Part shown: in pieces, positions 46,301 through 55,300 of the stretch
Layout: each line of letters begins with the position of its first letter
How positions within the stretch are numbered: position 1 is the stretch's first letter
NCBI RefSeq assembly: GCF_963678635.1
Contig: NC_087068.1
Coordinates: 48,691,724-48,755,723 of the forward strand
DNA length: 64,000 nt
Direction of reading: 5' to 3'
Source of the DNA: Symsagittifera roscoffensis
Taxonomy: Eukaryota; Xenacoelomorpha; Acoela; Convolutidae
Program-made: the position numbers and the translations under genes
Notes under the pieces: generated by a model
Seen by the model: the letters and a program-made list of their open reading frames with translations, nothing else
What the model was told of the DNA's origin: nothing
The model's database searches: none

Positions 46301-49300
46301 GTTTTCCTTGCAAAATCAGCTACCACAAATAATCATCGGAGTGAGTTGAATGGGCTGTTCTCCAGTTCCCCCTTCGAATTTTTTTTTTGAAATTTATTTT
46401 ACGAAAACTTATTTATAATGACTTTTTATAATCTTAGCTGCAACAAAACGTGCCAGCGTGAACAATGAATACTACAGTATGAACAACTTTTCAACATTTA
46501 AAAAATTCTGAGGAGCCGTTGAATGATATATCATATTAAAGCCGTGACTTACGTAATTTAAACGGAATAAAAAAAATCAAAAGTTTTCCCAGCGTTTGGT
46601 AAAACGGGTGTGAAATTTGTAATTTTTTGTCTAATTTCGAGCGAGTAAAGCGACAATAGCTTATTTTAATAGCTTAAAAGCTTACAATAGCTTAATTTAA
46701 GCATCAAAAACTTAGTTTTACTCGGATAAAACTTAGTTGTTTTAGTATTTCTGCGCCCTTTTGAAACTGCTATTTTTTAGTTTGTTTTCTGGTCATTTAT
46801 TTTTTACTTCATATGTTTTTTAAATTGCCTATTTTACTATGATTCTCGAACATTTTTTAAAGTTTTTTTGTTCAGATCCTTTCGTCACAACACGCAAAAA
46901 AACAACACTCATATCGAAAAATATTCTTTTTTGGTTGTATTTTTTAAGACTATGGTCGAAACATTTTGCGCTATCTGCTAACTAACCGGCTACCCTTGCG
47001 CTATCTGCTTACTAACCGGCTATTCTTGTTTGTAATTTGCCCTTTTTCTTTAAAAAAAATAGTGAAGAGCGTAAAATTATAACTGAGTTTCCGAGAAAAA
47101 GTTTTGCAAAGCTGTAGTCTTCTAAGTTTTTTTGTATGGGCTTTTAAAATTTTCAGACAAATTAGCCACGAAAAATTGACATTGCAAGACGCAAACCACT
47201 CCAAAAAGCGTCTTTTGAGCCAGATTGAGGTGTGACTTTGAAGTCTTAAATGCGGTTTCAAGGAAAATTTGCCCACAACTTCAGTCTTACACATTTTTCG
47301 TTTTTTTTTCAGGTTTCTAGGTAAATTAATTAATAAACATGTCAAAAGATTTGTATCGACGAATTCAAGCCCATCCAAAAGACAATAAATTAAGTCGAAT
47401 GAGGCATCGTGTGAAAGTCAGAATTTTGTTTCCAAAAAATCACAGAACTTAGTCTCTTATGTTATCTTTTTTAGTTTTAATGTGAGCCAAAAACTGATTT
47501 TGAAATACTGTTATTGAACAACTCAAAGAACATCAAAATCACGTTTGTCGGCTGGAGTGAGATTTATTGTTAAAGTCTTAATAAAGAGTAATGAACGTAG
47601 TGAGTACTCTTAAGCAGATCCTGCTGATTTTTTTGCGTTTTTTCAGGAGAAAGTCTTAAAATTTGTTCACACTCAGTTTTGATTTTTCGCGGTTTTACTT
47701 ATGATTTCTTTTTAAGTTCAGTGCATTTCCATTTTTGAAAGGAAGGCCAATTTCACTATCGAACAAAGAAAGTGTAAAAGTGACAAAAAACGCGATCGAC
47801 TTCTGATTTCGAAATGGAAAATAAAAATCAGATATCCCAGCGAAACAAAAATTTTACGTATTGATCCAGTTTTCCCAAATTGGGTTAGTTTCCTAGGACA
47901 ATGTCCATCATAAATTGTTCTAGAAATTCAAGGAACTTTAAAATCATCTATATTTTTTCTTTGAAATTCAAAAGTTGAAGGCTCTTGAAAAAACAAGTCA
48001 GTTTTTTTCAGTTTTCTTGCGTTCATTACTTTTTTTCCAATTGTAAGTTGGCTATATTTGTGTTTCCGGTAAAAAATGAAGAAAGCTTCAATGTTATAAG
48101 TTTTTTTGTGGTTTTTTCAATTTTCTAGGTAAATAAATCAAAAACAGGTATCAAAAGGTTGTATCAAAAAATTAACGACCCGTCAAAAGCAACTAATCGG
48201 AGTAGATTTAAACACCCTATTAAAATAAGCATTGGGTTTCCAAAAAAAACATTCACAGAGTTTTACTTCTAAAATGTTTCGCAGTTATTAAATCTTGCGA
48301 TAAGTTAGCCAAAAGATTTGTATCGACGAAGTCAAGCCTATCCAAAAGACATTAATTGAACTCGAATGAGGCATCATATGAAAGTCAGAATTTTGTTTCA
48401 AAAAAAATCACCGAGCTTAGTCTTTTATGTTATCTTTTTTAGTTTTAATGTGAGCGAAAACTGATTTTGAAATACTGTTATCAATCAACTCAAAGAACAT
48501 CAAAATCACGTTTGTCGAGCTGGAGTGAGATTTCTTGTTAAAGTCTTAGTAAAGAGTAATGAACGTAGTGATTACTCTTAAATAGGTCTTGATGTTCCAA
48601 AACAAAAGATTAGATTTTGTAAAAAAATTTTTAAAGTATCGTAGCAGCTTGTGGTCAAATGATAATCTTCATTTATGGTCGAATGAAACTCGATTAATTT
48701 CATATGAAGACATTTCATTGGTTGACCAATTGCAGCTTTGTCGGATTTGGAGTCACGGCGCATAAAAGTTATAATTTTTAGTTTTCAAGTGATCAAATGA
48801 ACAATTTTTTTCAGGTGATTGCCGTTTTCTCTGCAATTAAAAATTACTTAGGGGTGAAACTTTGAAAATGACGTTGGAAATTGGTTTTTAGTCTATAGTC
48901 GAATTAAAAAGAGTAAAAATTATTTTAAATATTTTGTTTGGCCGTTTAGAGGGCATTAGAGAGCCAAAAATCCCATTAAGAGGCCAAGCTGTGCACTGAA
49001 TTGGCGCACAATTTGTCTGTATGTTCCTAGATTCCAAAGAGAAGTCTTTAATTATGTCGGAAAGAACAAAAGAAGAACAAAGGGAGAGTGCTTACTGGGG
49101 AATTAGCTTACAGTTCACAAAATGCACAGTGTGGCCTCGTAATGCCTCATAAACAGCATAAACAGTTTAAAACAATGGATTTAAAAAGTTCATTGGAGAC
49201 CCAAGAGTCTAAGTTGGGCCCTTGTAAAAGTTTCTCGTAAGATAAAAAGGAATACAACAAACTCAGCTACAAAACATTGTTTAACTCAGGTTACAGATAT

Positions 49301-52300
49301 ATAACTAAATGAACTGATGAATTTCAGTCGAATTTCGTCTAAGAGGCTTTTAAAAAAACCGAATTGGTTCTTTTCACGTTATGGGAAACTTATATGAGGG
49401 CCTAGCTTGGACTTTCGCTTTCCAACGATTGCTTCTTACACTTGCGAAGCAATGTGTATAAGTACAAGGTTTCATTTTTTCCAACTTAAGTCGCAAGTAT
49501 TGGTGCCACTTTTGGGGCACCTTTACAGCTTATTCATAGCATGTGCTTTGATATTCGAATAGCAATCAGTTAACACAGCTGATGCATTTTCTAACTCAAT
49601 TTATCTCGCAATTTTTTGAAATCCATAATTTATACATATTGTGGCTTTATGCTTTGCAATTTGGTACACTCAAAGTAATTAGCATATGTAGCTGCTTGAT
49701 TTGTGACTAGTGTTTGTCGATTGTTAAGCTTGCGTGATTCAATGGATAGTGCGTGAGACTCAAAATCTGTTGATTGCTGTAGGTCGCAGATTCGAACCCT
49801 ACACGTAGCCGAGTTTTTGCTAAATCGAGGCTTATTTATACTTTTTCTTATTTCACTTGATAGAGCTACTTTTTAGTCGTATTCTTGCAAGTGTTTGCAA
49901 AGCGCAGCTTCGCCTCTGTGTAAATTCGAAGCTTCAAATTGATTTTACTTCTTATTTCTGGCTCTAAAACATTTATCTGACTACTCTTAATTAAATTGCC
50001 GAAAAATGTCTAGAAAACAAACTTTCGCTGTGTTTTTTTATCCGGCTATATTCTAAAAATTAGTATCATCCATCATCTGTCAAACTTTCATCCGTAAACC
50101 TCCAAAATTTGTTTAGAAAACGGCAGAAACTAGGAAAAAATTTGTTCAATTCATCGCGTGAAAACTAAAAGTTCCCGTGACCATATGAGGGTCTTAAAAA
50201 GTGAAGCGAAAAGAGCTATAGAATATATCCGAAACTTTTAAATAGAATTTTAAAATAGTTTTCAGTAGTTTTTATACATTGGGGAGGGGATTTGATATGG
50301 TATGATGAGAAACGTGGGTGCTTTGACCTGCATGAAGAACAGCTGTACAAGACAGAGAGAGTAGAAGTATCTGTTCTCTATAATGTGTCTGCCAGCGAAT
50401 ACTCTGTACACGGCCAGAGGGGTGGAACAGAAGAAGGACTGGACGAAGATGATTAGGGAGGTCGTCACTGATTTGGAGAACCGGTCCAAAGTACAAGTCG
50501 CCTTCACCTGTTTGTCATAACGGAATTAGCTCAATGTACAATTTCCAAGTTTCAACCTGCTGCTAATATCATAAGCTTGCTAGCCAAAATTAGTTTATTT
50601 TTTTTTCTAAAAATTTCCAGGAGTTTGACTTACAGTGTCGACCATTTTCATTCTCTGTGGCAGCAAACTTCTGGCTCTGCTGATGCGTGAATAAGTCATG
50701 ACCAGAAACCCCAGAGTGATAAAGGAGCATAGCACGAACATGCCGATGAAGACAGACCACGAAATGATAAAGTTCGAATATCTTGCAAACACGTCGGAAC
50801 AATCTGCGTTGAATAGCTGTGACGTCACACTGGCGCCTGTAGACAGGACCCACGTGATCAGACATAACAAGTATTTCAACCTGTTGTTGTTTACGACTGC
50901 AGTTTGAGATCCGCTGTTCGATCTTTTGAGAGTCAAGAAAGGTTTGATTGAGAAACACTGGTAGAAGGCGAGGGCGCACGTCGCGAAACATATCTGGAAA
51001 AAAAGTCAACTTTCATTTTGGCGTGAAGGGGCAAATCTAGATTTTTCTCAAAGGGGGAGGGACGGATTTTCAAAAACAGTTCTTGAGGGGGTTCCATGAG
51101 TTAAGATAATTTTTCCTTTAAGGTAAAGGACCAAGATGTGAGGTGTTCAGCTCTTCACGGAGAACCGCCTTTGCGCCCCCAGAAAAACATGCACAGTTTT
51201 TCGGCTATTTTTCCAAGCGGGTATGTTGCCTGACCCTCAAGCAGCGAGCACGCATAATGGTGGGCTTGAACATCCTACCATTCGTCTGAGAGGCGGAAAC
51301 CTAACCACTTCATTTATGAGTTTTAAAGGAGAAAATTTATGAGTTTCAATTACCCAATTGTTTAGTTAATCTCTGGTTATGTCAAGGCTGGTGAAATTTT
51401 AAATAAAAACGTTTTTATCATTTGAATATGTAATTTATCCAAAAAAAAAACATTTTGAAAGCTCACCGCGCGCCTCAATTTTCCGTGTGTTTACACTAGA
51501 GTTCATTGAAGTTACAACAAAGCTCAATTTTTTCTTGATGTTCACCAAGGGAGATTCCTCGCCCAAAGGACCAGATGCGCGAAAAATTTTTCAACCAATA
51601 AGTGCTCAGAATTGAATAATTTGAAAGAAATGAGCAACAAATTAAACAATTTTGAACAGTTTAAAGGGCTTTGTTTGGTTGAGAAATTTCGCGCATTCGG
51701 TCCTTCACGCATGAGAATAACCCTCCTCACCAAGAGCTAGTTTTAACATGATTAAGGTTTGTTTACGTTATTAGATCTGAAGGTTTTTTTTCAGGGGCCT
51801 CTGTTTTCATAATTTCTATTATTTAACCTTGTCAGTATATAATGGATGACCGTTTGAAAAACGGGAAGTAACTTTGTGTTCGGGTGTTTTTTTCTTTTTT
51901 TTTGTTTTCCTTGCAAAATCAGCTACCACAAATAATCATCGGAGTGAGTTGAATGGGCTGTTCTCCAGTTCCCCCCTTCGAATTTTTTTTTGAAATTTAT
52001 TTTACGAAAACTTATTTATAATGACTTTTTATAATCTTAGCTGCAACAAAACGTGCCAGCGTGAACAATGAATACTACTGTATGAACAACTTTTCAACAT
52101 TTAAAAAATTCTGAGGAGCCGTTGAATGATATATCATATTAAAGCCGTGACTTACGTAATTTAAACGGAATAAAAAAAATCAAAAGTTTTCCCAGCGTTT
52201 GGTAAAACGGGTGTGAAATTTGTAATTTTTTGTCTAATTTCGAGCGAATAAAGCGACAATAGCTTATTTTAATAGCTTAAAAGCTTACAATAGCTTAATT

Positions 52301-55300
52301 TAAGCATCAAAAACTTAGTTTTACTCGGATAAAACTTAGTTGTTTTAGTATTTCTGCGCCCTTTTGAAACTGCTATTTTTTAGTTTGTTTTCTGGTCATT
52401 TATTTTTTACTTCATATGTTTTTTAAATTGCCTATTTTACTATGATTCTCGAACATTTTTTAAAGTTTTTTGTTCAGATCCTTTCGTCACAACACGCAAA
52501 AAAACAACACTCATATCGAAAAATATTCTTTTTTGGTTGTATTTTTTAAGACTATGGTCGAAACATTTTGCGCTATCTGCTAACTAACCGGCTACCCTTG
52601 CGCTAACTGCTTACTAACCGGCTATCCTTGTTTGTAATTTGCCCTTTTTCTTTAAAAAAAATAGTTTTTTTTCTATCAAAAAACTTCTATTCTCAAATCT
52701 TCAACTAATTTTGCTATGATCTATTCTTGTTTCGATCGCTTCAATGCCAATTTAAACGCTGATAATTGGCTCTCTTGACTTATTTTTTCAAAGTTAAGTC
52801 GACTCGAGACAAACTTAAAAAAATTTTGGTCGATCTTATTTTCCCAATTTTTTCCCTAAAATAACTTTTTCGACCTCGTGTTTTTGTTTCATTTTCTGCT
52901 AGCTTGCCATGCTATGTTTCTAGTGTATCTCAAGTGATGCCTTGCTCGTTTTTGCCTCGGCGTTTAATGATTGTTTAAATTAAATGCTTGAATGCTGGGT
53001 CGTTATTTTCAACTGTTTTTGGCTGTTAAATTTTTCAAAACAAAAAAATGGTCTTTAAAATTGTTAAGTTAAATATCTATCAATTATGCCCACTAGTTCA
53101 GTTTTCCGTCTCTTGTATTCGCTGTACATGGTTAATAAGTCCATAACTCAGAAGGTTCCCAAAAACCACTAAAAACTACTACAGTCTGTGAACAATACCT
53201 GCATGTAGTCATATTTTTTAAACTCTTTCTGTTTTTTTTATCTGTGATATATATTTTTTTCTGTTTTAATTGCAATAAAAATGATTTTTGGAAGTTTTCG
53301 AGCTCATTGCGCGTCAAGTATGTCTCTTCGTAAAGTCGTTTTGTGTTCTCTGTGTCTGCTGTGACTAATACCTGTATGTATATGAGGTCGTTTGTGAACT
53401 GAAGTAGTTTGCAGAAGAGGGGGCTGAAGGGGGGATGGGGTCCGGAGGAGATGGAGATGAGACAGGCGGGCATGTGGAGCACAGCTGTGGTCATGTAACA
53501 CGCCGCCACATTCACCAGCTGCATGTTGGTCCCATTGCGCAGACCTAGTACACAAAAATAAAACGGCTCTTTTCCCTCTTTCTAATGTTTCCAATCATGG
53601 TTATTTTTGGGGAAAAGAGAAAAAGAGAGATGATGGAAAGACATGAAGGCTCAAAATTACGTTCGGCTATAATATACCCTAAACTTGAGGGAAGCGCGCG
53701 CCAAAACTTGTTTTTTTTTGTTGCTGAAACTTTTCAAGAAGTGCTCAAGTTTATCATTTTAGGCTTGTTTTTTTCAAAGATTTGCTTGCGGCGCATAAGT
53801 TTTTGGCAACTAGGGTATTTATAGGGTTTAAAGAGAGCTTGGCAAATCAAATCAATCAACCTAAAAAGATATCGCCTTCTTTAGAGTTCCTGCGCACACC
53901 ACAGATTTTATTGTACCGAAGGGTAGAAGGAACAATGATCAGGTTTGGGTTTTTACCCGCTTGCTTAAGATACTTCAATAAAAGCTCAGATGGGTCGCGT
54001 TTGTTACCATGTTAAAACCATATTGGCCTATTGACGATACGGGTCTCATGCATATGCAGAAACACACCAGCGGATTTAGGAGGGAGGGCGGACCCCCCCC
54101 CCTTAGGAATTCGACCCCCTGCCGACCCAAAGGGTCACCCTTTGTACTATTTTGAGGTATCCATTTTTGGTGACGGACCCTAAAATTTTTCTAAAAGCGC
54201 CTTTGACGCCAATATATACTAACTTTGAAGGGGTGCGCGCGCCGAAAAAACGCGATTTTTTGGTCAAAATTTTCCTAACATTGCTTAAAAACGCCTTTTT
54301 GGCCTGTTTTTTCAAAATTTTGTCTGCGGCGCAGAAAATTTGGTCAAAAATTGGGATCTTTATAGTGATCTAGGAGAGCTCAGAAAATCAATTTGGTCGA
54401 CCTAAAAAAAGAAAAGGTCGACAAAATTTTCGAACTTTTTTGAAAATCCGCCCCCTCGAGAAAATCCCAGATCCGCCCCTGCAGAAACACATACGAACTT
54501 AAGACAAGCTGCATAAAGAAAAAAATTTATATTACCAAAAAATAACGTTTTGTTGCTATAATTTTTGATGCTATAATTTTTTTAGAAGATCTCAATTTGT
54601 TCTAAGCTGTAAGGCGTCTTTTTGACTTTCAATTTCAACTGTTTAGCTTCATTCAATCGCTCCAATGACAATGGGCATGACAACATTAATCGGTTCCAAA
54701 ATTGCTCATTCTTGGGCGAGGTTCTAAAAGCTTGCCTAACTTTTGCCGTAAAATTTTTTAAAAGGTTAAACTGATTATTAAAACTTAAGCTGTCAAAGTG
54801 GAACTTTGCGGAGTCTGATGCATTACTGGAAAATAACAAGAATCTTACTAAAGCAGTACCAATTTGCGGTGCAAGACCAATCCGGACATTTATTTCAACC
54901 ATTCAGCTACAGCTAATCTTAATTCCACAGTTTCTTAATGTCACGGAGACGCTTGATATGAAAACATCAAAAAAATCTATTTCCCTGAAACAATTTGCGG
55001 TAAATAACTCTCTTAATTCCGTTTTTAGTGTAGTTCTTTTATAAAGGTAGTTTCATGCAGACCTTTAATAATCAATTTTCTGAAGAAATGTAAAGTGCTA
55101 TACCAAAAAAATTCGTTATTAAATTTTTGGAAAAGTTCGAGCTATATCATTACGACGCCAAATTGTGCATTCTGTGCATTGTAAGCGGATTCCGTAAGAG
55201 GCCAAAATCAGATTTGTCGCGGAATCCTCAATATTGCTACTTTTCTTTAATTATTTTTTCTGTTTTGAATTCCACCCAAATAAATACCTAAATCACTGTA

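Larger units (their letters stand above)
41469..47063. repeat. Tandem duplication II, copy A (5,595 bp)
   Basis: Nearly identical to 47,071-52,665, in the same orientation. A 7-bp insert GAAGAGC (47,064-47,070) without match at the outer borders separates the copies, which suggests end-joining. The unit contains GPCR exons 3 and 4, a dispersed repeat with tRNA-like block, and older internal repeats (for example ~41,880-42,010 against ~42,840-42,980). Confidence 0.95.
47071..52665. repeat. Tandem duplication II, copy B (5,595 bp)
   Basis: Second unit, the same length as copy A by compensation of small indels. Scattered substitutions distinguish it, and in exons these are mostly synonymous. 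Outside the unit, unique DNA follows on the right at 52,666. Confidence 0.95.

Noticed and set aside
53304-53594. Alternative minus-strand frame over GPCR exon 2
   Set aside because: A different frame of the same exon. The accepted frame carries TM2 and the conserved TM3 Cys and fits phases on both sides.
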